From assembly GCA_037954235.1 (NCBI GenBank), contig JBBMOA010000012.1:3972501-4036500 (forward strand): a DNA stretch of 64,000 nt, read 5' to 3'. Below are positions 23,743-35,908 of the stretch, in pieces (position 1 is the first letter of the stretch; each line of letters begins with the position of its first letter). The stretch comes from Aulostomus chinensis. Taxonomy: Eukaryota > Chordata > Actinopteri > Syngnathiformes > Aulostomidae. The notes under the pieces were generated by a model. The model was not told the origin of the DNA and made no database searches. It saw only the letters and a program-made list of their open reading frames with translations. The position numbers and the translations under genes were made by a program.

Positions 23743-25734
23743 ACGCGTGGTAGCCGTTGACTGTGTGATAACAGGCGTTTTTTTTTTTTTTGTCATGATG
23801 TGGCTGAACATGTTTTCACTGTGGATTAAGTTAAACCCATCAATAATGCAGACCACTAGCTGTAAAAACACTTTTCTGGTTTTCTAAGCTCTACCCTGCT
23901 TTTACACAATGAACTGTCAGACAGTAAATCCTCGGCCCATGAACAATGAATCATTCGTCAAACTTCTGACTGTCTGTAGCGGAATAAATGAATGAATGAA
24001 GTACATCCCCGCCCCTTGCTTGTCTTTTTCATATTTATCAACCCTCTTCTTCTCATCCTCTGTACTTCATAGAGTCCCTGGTGATATGGCTAAATATAGA
24101 AAGAAGAGGAGGGGCGACATTATGAAAAATAGAGTGCTGCTATCCTGGGTGTCTTGCTTCAGCGGCGCTCTGGTTTCTAAGGGTTAATGATGCTCAGGTT
24201 TGGATGGAAGCTTGTTTTGTCTGTGCTGGAGTGACGAGGTCGAAGAGTCAAGTCTTAGCTATCTGAGGTAGACTTCCTCAGTTAACCACAGTACCTCCTG
24301 GAAAAATGCCCCATGTGAAGAACAGCTGGACAGCCTCTGGCTCCTCTTCTCCTCACGACAGAGATGTTGAAAATCATTATTTAGGTTGTTTTTTTGTGAT
24401 ATCTCATACTGTTATTGTTATTTTTGCCACATTGTGGGATTTTAACAGTATCGTAATCCTGTCTAAAATAATCCCACTGTCCCCACAGGGATCACTTTCT
24501 TTTTCTTTTTGGGCCAACCCAGGAGTCGGCGTCGCCGTGGGTTGCCTTTGATTATTAAAACAAATCCCTGGCAAAGTAAAGTTTCGCGCGCGTTTTCCTC
24601 ACAGGACAGTTCTCACATATGAACACCGCACCTGTGATTTCGGCGCCAACACTTCCTGTTTCCTCTCTTGTCTTTTTTTCGTTTCCAGCCATTTAATCCT
24701 TACATAGTAAGTACGATTAGGGGGGGTGTCCGAAAACCTCAGGATGAAGCAAATGCTGTTTAGGAGGGACTGAGAGATGGGGGTTGAGAACCTGCCACAC
24801 GAGAACTTCACATGTTCCCGCCAGGCTGATGATTAAATGAGGACGCCGTTTCTCTCGCAGGTAGACAGGCTGGAGTTAAACATGGCGGAGCTAAACATGA
24901 TTCACATGGAGGGCTGTTAGCGTAGCAGGTGCTGCTGGCCCATGGGGGCATATTTGTGTTTTATGCACACTCACTGGGAACATTTTAATTTGATCCCTTT
25001 GTTTCTATAAAACAGGTCAGGATTTGTTCTTCCCCGGGGCCATTTGACTCGTACAGGAACCTCGATGGTGATGCAGAGAAGGTGCGTGAGCAAACTATGT
25101 TTCGCCAACACATGTCAAAAGGAGTTGGTCTTTGGATTCAGCTGAATGTTGTGTTCTGTTTACACACGTGTTCGGCTGGACCAGGCTTTCTGAACAACAA
25201 ATCAAGAGGAGGTTACGGTGGTATTCGTCTTCCCCCGGGGATGATCGGCTTACTCTACCGGTAAAGATTTCATAATCCAAGCAGATAAATCTTTCCTGGC
25301 CTGGCGTGATATTTATCTTATGATGATTTATTAAAACAGAGAGCAAATTAACACAGATGTTTCAAATGCTGGTTATCTTTAAAGCACGTGTAGCCGTCTG
25401 TCACAGGGGAACGCTTCTTCTCCCTCTTTGCGCGCCCCAAATTGTAGGTCAGCTGCACTGCAGAAGAAGATGATGCCAACAAAAGATTAGATTGTGCTCT
25501 GTAAAACTGCAGTATGGATCCATTTTGAATAAAAAAAGGAAAAAAAAAAGAGAACAGGTTCTAGTTTTGATCATTTAACCCAACCAGCCTGTTGCTGTGT
25601 TGACATGGAAAGCAATAAGCGGGCTATTCTCAAGAAGAAGATTTGTCAGTTGAGATGATGAGATGCTTATGGGATGTTCCATTCATACCGTTGGTTCAGG
25701 AAGTTGGCCTGAAACCGTTTCTGTCATTTTGGTT

Positions 25735-26420
25735 GATTTTGAGTGTTTTCTTGTTAAGAAGCACGGCACTGACCTCTGTTTTTATGCGTCTATTGTCTCT
25801 AACTATAAGAGGCACAACGCAACGATGTTTGTGTGGTTTTTTTTAGGTGCGTCAAAAGCCTTTGACCGCCTTAATCATGGCAAACTGTTAAAAAAGCCTC
25901 AGGAGCGAGGGGTGCCTCCATGCTTAATTAGAATTCTGCGTTATTGGTATTCACACCAACCTGTGCAAGAAAGATGGGGCAAAACTACATCAACCCCATT
26001 CCCTGTTACCAGTGGGGTCAGACAAGGTGGAGTATTGTCACCTGTGCTTTTTAACCTACATAATTTGGTCTGTCTGGTGGGTAACCAACGCATTAACCAT
26101 TTAATGTATGCTGATGACTTGATAATTATGTCACCATACAGTGCTGGGTTGCAGCAGCTGCCCGGAGTTTGTACACGGTATGATATGCAGTGTGACGTCA
26201 AACTTAATCCAAAAAATGAGTTTCATGATGATAGCCAGAACCAAGGAGGATCAAAAGCTCAAGTGTCCCTCCTTGTATGTGTCTGAACAAGAGCTAGAGA
26301 TGGTAAACAAAGTAAAATACTCGGGACGTAGAAGAAGAAACGATCTCAGTGATGACGATGATATCCAGCACCAGTGCTACGAATGCAGTGATGAAGTTAA
26401 ACCTACGGTGTAACCGCAGC
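25735..26420 (+). pseudogene. Non-LTR retrotransposon reverse transcriptase relic (Rex1-like)
   Basis: A degraded fragment of the RT domain of a LINE-type element. Visible motifs in order are KKHGTDLCFYA, ASKAFDRLNHGKLL (motif A; the catalytic Asp before ASKAF is replaced by Gly), TSGVRQGGVLSPVLFNL (motif B), NHLMYADDLIIMSP (motif C with the YADD catalytic pair) and the downstream KVKYSG stretch. Three kinds of damage are seen. A deletion lies between LFNL and the GNQRINH segment. A frameshift near 26215 moves the distal part (RTKEDQKLKCPSL, NDLSDDDDIQ) to another frame. The thumb and endonuclease regions are absent. The wording of the motifs resembles fish Rex1/Babar elements, but a clade call needs a tree. 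It has no cellular function. Confidence 0.88.
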
Positions 26421-29400
26421 AAAGCCATCTTTTATGCCTGTCTGTATACTACTTGTGTTTTTATATCTGGACCCCGAGTCTGTCAATAAGAGCATCGTCC
26501 TGCTTTCCTTTAAAAAAAAAAAAACAAGAAAAAGGGACTTCAACCTTCTCACCCTCTTGCGTCACGACAGTCCTGTGTATTTTAGCACCTCCTACTGGAA
26601 CTTCTGGCCCACGGGGGCAGAATAAACGCACTGATATTTGCATCTGAGGTCCCGGTTTCCCGCGAGCCACTTTGACGGATCACACTCATGGCACGGGAGA
26701 TGGCGGCAGCTGTGTCGGTCAGTGTGTGTCGGCCACTTTGATCCAGACGGAAATTCAAGATTCAGTCTGCGTTATGAATGTGTTTGTGGGGGAGAGGCAG
26801 CTTTGTCCCTCCAGGTCAAGTCAGATTTCAGCCATGCACCTCTGGCACACGCACTTGTGGTGTGATGGGGATTTCGTTGTACACGCTGATCTCAGCAGAC
26901 GTTTGTGTTGAATAACTTTTTAAGCTGCAAGAGTGGGAGAGCAGCTGAAGTTTTCATTGTTTACTTCTTTATACTTTGCGCCGAGGACTCTCCACGCGTG
27001 AGTCCGAGTTTACACTGGTTCATGATTAAAGAAGAGTCTGGTCACCCAGGCTGGTGTCAGGGATGCGTTTGGGAGGAGGGTCAGTCCGTTCACGAGGGTC
27101 TCACCCTCTCACCGCTTCCCTGACGAGTGTGTTAGACGTGAAAGTTCAGGAATTACTTTTGGTTACTTGATTTTAGAGTCTAAACATTTTGTCCACCTTT
27201 TTTCAGCGACAGCGATGTGGAGCGATGGTGGAGCGGCTGCTTCTGCGTAGCCCTCCGCTAACTTCTTCATTTCTACATTTCTATGGGACTGCCAAATTTG
27301 GTTTATTGAACAAACTCTACTTCTGTCGTTCTTGAATTCAATCGAGTCCTTTTGCGGCTGTCTGTAAACTACAGAGAAAAAAAATCATTTTAAAGACACA
27401 GAACAGTCTCTCAAAGTGCTAAAATATATCAGACGTGAACATAAACTCTACTTGAACTGCATTGTTGCGCTTGTTTACAGACGTGCTGGCTGAAAAGAGG
27501 AGAGAAGTTTGCAACAGGGCTGGATTATTCTCAGCTCCAACCTCTGTTTTCCAAAGCGGAGAATGATCACATATCCTGTGCTTTAAAAACACTTAGACGT
27601 TTGTTACTGCTTTAGTCTGTGGTGTGAATTGCTGGTGTAAGAGAGCTCACACGCCATGGGAGCTTGGTTTCAATCCACTGACACGATTAGAATACAATGC
27701 ATCATTTTACGGACGGCATCGACGATATTAAGATGAGGGAAAAAAAGCATTCAAACTTCCAGCACATTCAAAAAATGTGATATAAGACGCTGAAGTGGAC
27801 TGAGGGGCCTCGCCTCGGCGAGTGTTTTGACTGTGTGGTTCTGGACGCTTTGAGTCCAGTAGCCGTTATGTAATCTTGGTCACGCTCACTGTAAAGTCAG
27901 AGGAAGAGGGGACGTCCTTTATCTCCTCCACAATGTCGTCTTCATCCTTGTTGTTGGGAGTTTCTCCACTGTTGAATGGCTGCGTCTTTCCGGCTGTTTT
28001 TCTGTCTGTGGGCCATTTGGTGCTGTTTGTATTTGCACTGTGGGACGACGGCGTTGATAACACCGCGCCGCTCAGACGGCCTCTCTCCATCTCCAGCTGT
28101 GGGTTTTGTTCCCAGCTTGGAAAACTGACGAGTGCGTGTGAGAGGCAGGAGCATTTCAGAGAGTGGTGTGCAGCGCTGCTGTGGTCTGAGCTAAAACGAC
28201 TACGGGCCAATCAGCGACGCCACAAACATTCCCAGACCTGTACAGTCGAGGCTTGCTGTCTTTGAATCAGGGATACGGGTAATGTTGCCTAGCACGTGTA
28301 GTTGCCTGAAAACCAATCAGGTTTGAGCTCTTCAATCCTGTTCGCTTCTTTGCTTCTATAACTGAGGTGATACTTTAAGGTTGAGGGGTAGAGGAGGAGG
28401 AGGAGGGGTGGTGGTGGTGGGGGCGGGCAGGAGAGAGGTGAGGAAGTAAATCTACAGCACTGCACAAAAAAGAGAATTTCAGAACAAGGTTGTCAAAGCT
28501 GGTTCTGACAGAAGGATAATAGTACTAAAGGATTGCTGCTTTTATTTTGAAGGCAGAATCACAGCATTGGAAGTGATTTTTTTTTTTTTGACTTTTGGAA
28601 TACTAGACAAGAAATAGATAAATGATAGATTGAGTTCAGTCATTAACTATTTGAAGAAACTCAAGAAGACAACCCTGAAGCTGCAGGCTCCCGGACTCAA
28701 CGACGACCTTCAAGGTTCTCCAGCTGTTCTCGCTGTGTTGCTTTTTGTAAAAAAACAAAACAAAACCTCAATCTTACGTGAATCGAGCGGTAAAACATAA
28801 ACACGATTGTTTTGTGCCACCAAGAGTAGCCGTCGCAGACAGTGCATTTACGAGGGTGATTGTCTGTCAGTTAGATGAAGCGTCTGAGCGGCGCTGCAAC
28901 TAAACCTGGTGACCTACATAGACACAGTGGCGTGGGAGAGCTTTCAGCTTTCAGGCAGACATAATCTAAACAATGACCAACACGCCTGCATCAGACCCGC
29001 GTCGCGCTGCCTTTAAATGGCAGCGCAACAGCACGGGCATCTGAAATTTTGGGGACAGCACTTCACTTACACTCAGGTTTGTTTGGGATTAGCAAGGTAG
29101 ACGGTGGCGTACATTGATGGTAAATGACAATTTTGGCAGTCGGCTGATTTAGTCGTCAGGGGGAAGCACAGAAACGTCTCTGAGTGCCTTCGTGAACTCA
29201 TCACCCACATCCAGCTCTTTGTTAACCGTATCCAGACTGAACAAAAGTGATGACACAAGCAGGGAGCGTTGGGTCGGCGTGGCGGCCAAATCAAGAACAC
29301 GACCTGGAATCTCTGAACTGTCCGTCAGTGACAGGCGTACGCGTCAGGGTGATTGAGTACTGTAGTTGGGTTGCATCCACCTCTTGTTTTGGGGGTTATT

Positions 29401-30929
29401 TACTTTGTTAAGGATAAGGAATTGTGTCTGGTGTCCTCTATTAGAAACTTTCTTGTGCCTCATAATTCGCCTGTATGGTCAAGAGCTGGTCTGCCCCCCC
29501 AGGTCTTGACCTGAGACTGGGAGGGAACCTGTGGTGCCTTTCACAATTCCTTTAGAATCGTAAGTTTGTTCTTAAAACACTTACTGATAGTAAAGCTGAC
29601 ACTCGGCGCCAGCGTTGTCTACATGCGTAGCTGTGTTTGGACTATGTGAAGGTCACATCCATGCAGGATGTTCCAGTGAGGAATTACTGGGTAGAGCCTG
29701 ACATTACCAGTATGACTGTTTATGTTCTGGGGGAGCTGACTCAGCCTCATCTCTCAGCGAACCTGTACGTCTGTGGTGGACGTCCAGTAAAGTGTCCAGG
29801 GGAAGCCATCTCTGAGTCTCCAGCCTGGTTCTTGTGTCTGACGAATTCCTTCATCACCTGAAATTCCTCTACGTTTAACAACAACAACAAGAGAGTCTCG
29901 GGGACCGCTAACGGTGGCTGCAGCTGTTCTCAAATAGACTGATGCAGCTCTAAAAGCTCTGAAATTAGTCAACATTCGCTTCTCTCGTCTCAGAGCCGGA
30001 GGATTTTCAGTGGAGTGCCTGAAATATGGTCAGTGGGCAACAACGCTAGCTTACCGTTACCACATTTTTCTACAGCATGAAACACCTGTGAGGCATTTTG
30101 CAGAACGTTGCAGGACTTTGGAGGTTAGCACGGACCTTTACAAGTCATCACATTGAAACAGAAGTTTGTGGAGTGAGTGTAGTTCATTCTGTTGCTTCAG
30201 TGCTGGATGATAGAGCCGTAAATCTCAGACCAGGGCAGCGCTGCAACTACGGTGACGACCTCCTGTCATCGCTCACATCCAGGATGAGGTCGTCGGCTCT
30301 CCTCTGCCGACGCCGGCTGGATCTGTTTCAGTGCTGCTGTGGACAAACGCAGTGTTTTTTTTCTCCCCAGTACTGCAGTTTAGAAATCAGGCAGTAGTTT
30401 AGAAGCAGTCACACAATACAAGAAAAATAAATACAACCACTACTAAAGAGAGCCAGGGGTCAAAAACCAACAGGATCTGTTTACTGCTGTTTAACAAGCT
30501 TCTGTTGCACAAATGGGTTTTGTAAATATGAGGGGGGGGGGGGGGGTGCAAAGAATGTACATGCTCGGAAAAGTTTCATGGGATGCCGACTTTGTAAAGA
30601 AGGGCTTAATCCCAAGTAAATTAATATGTGCTGCTTTGTTTTGGGCTTATCATTTGTGCTGAGCTGTGAGTTACCTTTGTTCAGACTCCCCACGCCAAAC
30701 ACAAAGCTCTCCAACTGGATTTGATGAACAGTTTCCATCCACAGCCACGGGACCTGGTCCGCTCACCTCTACTGGGCTGAAGGTCGTTGTATTCTTCAAC
30801 AGAACTGTTGTAGATTTTCAGAAATAGAACTCTTGGCTCCTCTGTGGCCCTGGAGGAGCCGTAGTGGACACGTGAAGAGAAAAAAAACTCAGCGCCCATG
30901 ATATATAACATTTCCTCTGAGTGTTGTGA

Positions 30930-31190
30930 TTTTGAGGCCACGAGATGTGACGAGTTCCTTCAATTTTAACGAATTTGTGGCCAAGAGATATAAATTGTTC
31001 CTCCAATTTAGCTTTTTTGAGGCAACAAGGCTCTGTAACTTAAGTTATTTTGAGGCCACAACACATAAGGTGTTTTATTAATCCATGGCCCCAAGATACA
31101 ACTGCGTCCTTCGGTCTAATTCAGTTTAATTTGTGTAACTTGTTCCCTAGATAGAATTAATTCTGGGCCACAAAATAAAACTTTTCTTGT
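30930..31190. repeat. Degenerate tandem repeat with GAGGCCACNAGAT-type units
   Basis: Units begin with tgaggccacgagat or variants at about 30933, 30977, 31019, 31052, 31085 and 31164. Spacing varies from 33 to 44 bp (wider at the end), and each unit is followed by AT-rich sequence with poly-T. The units are diverged, so the array is old. Confidence 0.6.
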
Positions 31191-31875
31191 ATACCAACAT
31201 TAAGGGAACCAGTTACATCATCAAGTTAACTAATTTGAGGGAACAGGTTACATGTTGTGTCCATAAATTCATTGAGCGGAGAGATCGCTGTATATGTTCA
31301 TGTCACAACATCAACTCGTTTTTTTTTCTTTTTTTTTCTTGCTGGACTCTCAAACAGAAAAGTGACAATAAAACCAGCAAAAAAACCCACATTAAATCAA
31401 GATGGGCTCTTTTCTGACTTAATATTTAAAGTATTTTTGATGTATTAACAGTTTATGAGTTATTCAGTATGCATACAAATACCCAGACGGGAGTGTTTGG
31501 TCTGCAGCCTCCTCTTCATGCTCATTCCCACCATCTCTTCTCCTCTTATCGGCGTAATTTCTACTGCAAAGATTTATCAGTTGGCAAAAAGTAATTAAAA
31601 TGTTTCCAGTTTCTTAGATTTTAATATTTGCTGATGTTCTATGATGGTGGCTTTTTTCCCCCTGTTCCTCCAGATTTATGGACCAGATGAATAATTAATA
31701 ATTGATAGATCATGAAAAATGGCTTGTAGCAGCTCAGCTGTGAGGGAAGGTCTAGACTGCTTCTAAACTTCTGCAGTTATTTTGAAAGAATTTGGGATTT
31801 CACATTCTCAGAGGTCTCATATTCATTTTCTCCAGAGTCTCTTAAAATGAATTTATATTCTGCTCTCATCCGATG

Positions 31876-31876
<1 letters not shown>

Positions 31877-31956
<80 letters not shown>
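31877..31956. repeat. (CA)40 microsatellite
   Basis: Uninterrupted CA run of 80 bp, the longest pure dinucleotide run in the window. Confidence 0.98.
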
Positions 31957-31959
<3 letters not shown>

Positions 31960-33025
31960 CCATGGCAGTGAGCAAGGTGCTGGCTGGGCCACCGGGAGTC
32001 ATTCAGAGTACAGTGTTTTGACCGAGGACACTTTGACATGTGGACAGGAGGAGAAGCTGGGGAGCCAGCTGATAACCCTGGGATGAGTGGGCGACCTCCT
32101 CTGCCTCCTGTGCCACAGCTGCTCCATTATGTAACACGTGAATCCTCTCGGTACCAGTTTTTTTTTTCCGAAAAAGAAAGAAAGAAACGACGACAAATGT
32201 AAAAAAAATAAAAAGAAGCACGACACGGCCCGAGCGTGGTGGTGTTCGGAAAATGTGGCCGATTTGTCACAGAGGTGGGCAGCGTGTCTATTTAATGTGA
32301 AATTCGGTGTCTGTTTTTCTGTGGGGGTCTCAGGCTGCTACAGTCATAATCATTTTATTCACTCGATTAAATGGCAGCCTGCAAAACGACTCAGTCCCTG
32401 CTGTGAAAAATGGCCGCATACCAGCAGTGACCAGCCCGCCACAGGAAGAAAAACTGTTCTCTGGCCTGGGCTCAGCAGCTGGGGCCGAGGAGCGCATCAC
32501 CTCACTGCGGCGCCGGACCCTCTGTGAGGCGAGCAGCGGCGGGTCACCGGTGTCCGCCCACGACAGTTGGGTGGGAGCCTCAGAACCGTGTCTGAGTGGA
32601 CACCCTGTCGGATAGAGCTTCAGTAAAATCGCTGGTTTTCTGAAGGGAGTCTGGGCTGGAGGCATGATGAGACCGCTAGTGTTTGAAAACGTCACTGGGA
32701 GACCTGCGCTGTGCTGATTGGTTCATGGTGAGATTTTATGCCGGCTTATTTTACTTAATAAATCAAATTCAAACAGAAAACCTCACAGAAATATGACGTC
32801 TTGATGATATGAAATGACATATTTTAGTTTGAAAAGCCTGTAAGTTAGCATCGCTTTGGGTTCCCTTGACCTACAGCTAATTCGATTTTTACATTCGGAT
32901 TTGGATTATTCAAAAAAAAAATGAGCTCCATAATGAACAGGTTTATGAGATTAACATGTTTGGCTTTGTGAGATCCACCAATGAACACGACTCACGAGTG
33001 ATCGAGCAATCACCAGAAGCTAACA

Positions 33026-33028
<3 letters not shown>

Positions 33029-33079
<51 letters not shown>
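33029..33079. repeat. (TG)25 microsatellite
   Basis: Uninterrupted TG run. Confidence 0.98.
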
Positions 33080-33080
<1 letters not shown>

Positions 33081-33360
33081 TGTGTGGGGCACAGTCACTA
33101 ATCCATACCACCAGCTCATTCCTGTTACCATTAGTCAGGTTCATTCTTATTAATTTCCATATATTCACCATGAACTGCTGCATGTTACTTGTTTATTCCG
33201 GGGGATTTTTTCCAGCCCCTTGTAAACAAAAAGGTCTACGAAATTTTAACTCCAGAATTTAACTTCCCATGGAAAATTTCCTTAAATTCCTCAGCAACTT
33301 CCCTCCCCATGGCAGCTCTATGGTGGAGGCACCGGTGAAATGCGGCAGCAGCAGCAGAGC

Positions 33361-33390
33361 AGCAGCAGGCAGCAGCAGGCAGCAGCAGGC
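33361..33390. repeat. 10-bp tandem repeat (agcagcaggc), three units
   Basis: Three perfect units, preceded by a looser CAG-rich run. Confidence 0.85.
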
Positions 33391-35882
33391 AGCGCTGGCG
33401 GTGTTTGGAAGGCAGATAGAGCCGTCCTACCACTCACCTCTGTTGCCGGGATAGTGCTGTGTTATGCCTCCCAGGGGTTCTGTTCAATCATTGGCACACA
33501 CTTTATTACCTTGTTGTGTGGAGGTGTGTGTGCACTCTCTGCAGAGCCTATTGCTCCTCACTTATATGCTGCATAGGGATTTGCTCTCTGCGTGCTGTTA
33601 GCGATGCACTTTTCTGTGTGTATCAACTTCTAAAATTAAAATGGAATTTAAATAAATAACTGTGTTTGCCAGGGGTCATATTAGCATATCTGGCTTCATC
33701 CTCCCCCCTCCTCCTCCACTACCAGACACCACGACCGTGATGATGCCGCAGCTTTCCTGGTCTCCACATATGTTTCTGTTGTGACCCCGGTGGACAAAAC
33801 TGGTTTCCCCCTAATTATTCAAACCACATCTGGGCACAAGGCGGAGGGGAGGTGAAGGAGGGCGGGCGTCCTGGAGGGCGGTTGACTATAATCGAACCGT
33901 AAATAAGACATGGCTCAGGAGATGTGGGATGCTTGTGCAAGCAAGCGTGGGTCTGTGTGTGGGAGAGAGGCCATTTCAATGGAGTATGCAGCAGGGCAGG
34001 GGGAGGGGAGGAGGTGGAATCTGCCATATGGATGAGAAAGACAAAGGGAGAAATGGAATGGGAGAGAGGAGGAAGGAGAAAAGGGGGAGACTCAGTGGCC
34101 CACGTCAAGTCACTTAACGCTCCCTGCTGGCCTCGGGGATGCTGACAGCACAGTTTTGTTGATTCATACCCCCTCTTCAACTAGTTCCCCTGTCTTTTGC
34201 AGTCCTCTTCTATTCATGATGACCTTGCGCTGCTCTGTTTGTACGGCTCCCCAATCTGTCGTCTCGTCCTCTAGGATGACCTTGCGAGCCGCAGTCTTCC
34301 TGTCATATTGTCAGGTCAGCTGATGCATATGCCTAATGCCAGAGAGTGTCTCGCAGTTTTGTGAGTTAAAACCGCGCGTTACGTAATGTTCCACAGAGGG
34401 TATGAGGGGAAGGGTAAAGTGGTTGTGCCACAGGGATGGGTTACCAAAAGCAGATGGATAGATGTAATTGTTGGAAGGAACAAGCAGTGTTGCTGGTTAT
34501 GTTCCCACACCAGCTGCCTTTGTTGCAGCCACTGGGTCATTTTGGTCTCATATATATGTGAAATGTTTTCACTGCATGGTAAAGGTGTTGCAGCGTGACG
34601 GAAACGGTTGGTACTCCTGCACTGAAGTCAGTGGACACGTCGGATGTCTTGTTTTCACACTGGCCAGTCATTTCGGCAGAATGCGGACGTCTTCCACAAT
34701 CTGTTGAAAATCCAAACTGAATTCACTCTCACGCTGCATGAACCTTTGGCATGTAGCTGCTTCCTTGACGCCAAAAATAAAACGTATTCATGTCGTATTG
34801 AGATGCATCCGTACCACATGGATACACTAACAGCTTTTTACTGGTACAGGTGATATGGATGCATGTAGCTGTATCTTTTCCATGAAACCCTTCACAGTAT
34901 CTCAGTGTCAGTGTGGCTTCCCCCACCATCAAAGACCTCAGTGTCAGGTAATTGATACCCACTGGTAGAAAGAACTGGTCCCTGGATGCTTCTCCTGCTG
35001 CTGCTGCTGCCCGCCGCTCCTCCGTAGAAGATGATTTAAATGCAGAGGATATATTTTTGTTTTAATCGCTATCATGACATGAAATACTTTCTTCAAAAAA
35101 TATCACTTTTTGAACTGCCAATCTCATAGATAGAGCACCTAATTAATCCCAAAGGGAAGTTAAAGTGCTGCAGCAGACACTTGATGTGAATCATACTACA
35201 GAAATAATGAGGCAGTCAAAAGAAGAAGGAAAAAAAACACAACTAAATGCTGAATTGAACTACATAGACGAGCCCAAACGCAAGAATAGGAGAGAGAAAA
35301 CTAGAATTGAGAGTCAAGGCTCTTTCTATGGCAGGAACATGCACGATGTCCATAAGACACACACAGAATCGTCCTGTCTCTTGTGAGGGGATCCGCTCAA
35401 GTCCAACAGCCTCCACTGAGGTGGTTGTTATATTCAACTTAAGAGTATCTGACAGTTTCATTGATCGCTGAGATTGCATTGACTTGGAGGGAAGTTGGCT
35501 TTTTATAAGGAAAATCGCTGTGATGCCACAAACTCCTGTTGCCATGGTGTTTTAGCTTTGGCTCACTGCGTTTCTCTGGGGCTTCGCTTCAGTGTAGCCG
35601 AGCTTTGTTCAATGTCGAACAAAACTGGTATTGGTAGCTCACTGCACATTCCCAGTGGCTTTCCCAACGCTCCCAACGAAACCCACCGGCGGGGGAGACG
35701 GGGACGGGTCCGACTCACCGCTTGATGGTTCAAGTATCACATTTTCTAGCGTTGTGATGGAATTACTGAGGTCAAAACTTCATATTTTATCTTCTAGAAA
35801 GACTGGAGAAGATGAAAAGTCCGTTCAGTTGGCAGTTCATCAGTTCTAATGGGTCTCCTGATAATTAGACTCCTCTATTTGA

Positions 35883-35908
35883 TGTGTGTGTGTGTGTGTG
35901 TGTGTGTG
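35883..35908. repeat. (TG)13 microsatellite
   Basis: Uninterrupted TG run. Confidence 0.95.

Larger units (their letters stand above)
16434..25730. other. Long non-coding stretch
   Basis: No exon recognised on either strand. It contains a CAG run (18316-18346), a short GAT run near 19274, a TG repeat at 20273-20312, a CA repeat at 23709-23738, and several homopolymer runs. It may be intron of a gene starting at the 11.7-kb CpG island. Confidence 0.4.

Noticed and set aside
32307..32695. Overlapping open frames on both strands
   Set aside because: Both are about 100-120 codons and of equal quality. No splice sites or domains separate a real one from chance.
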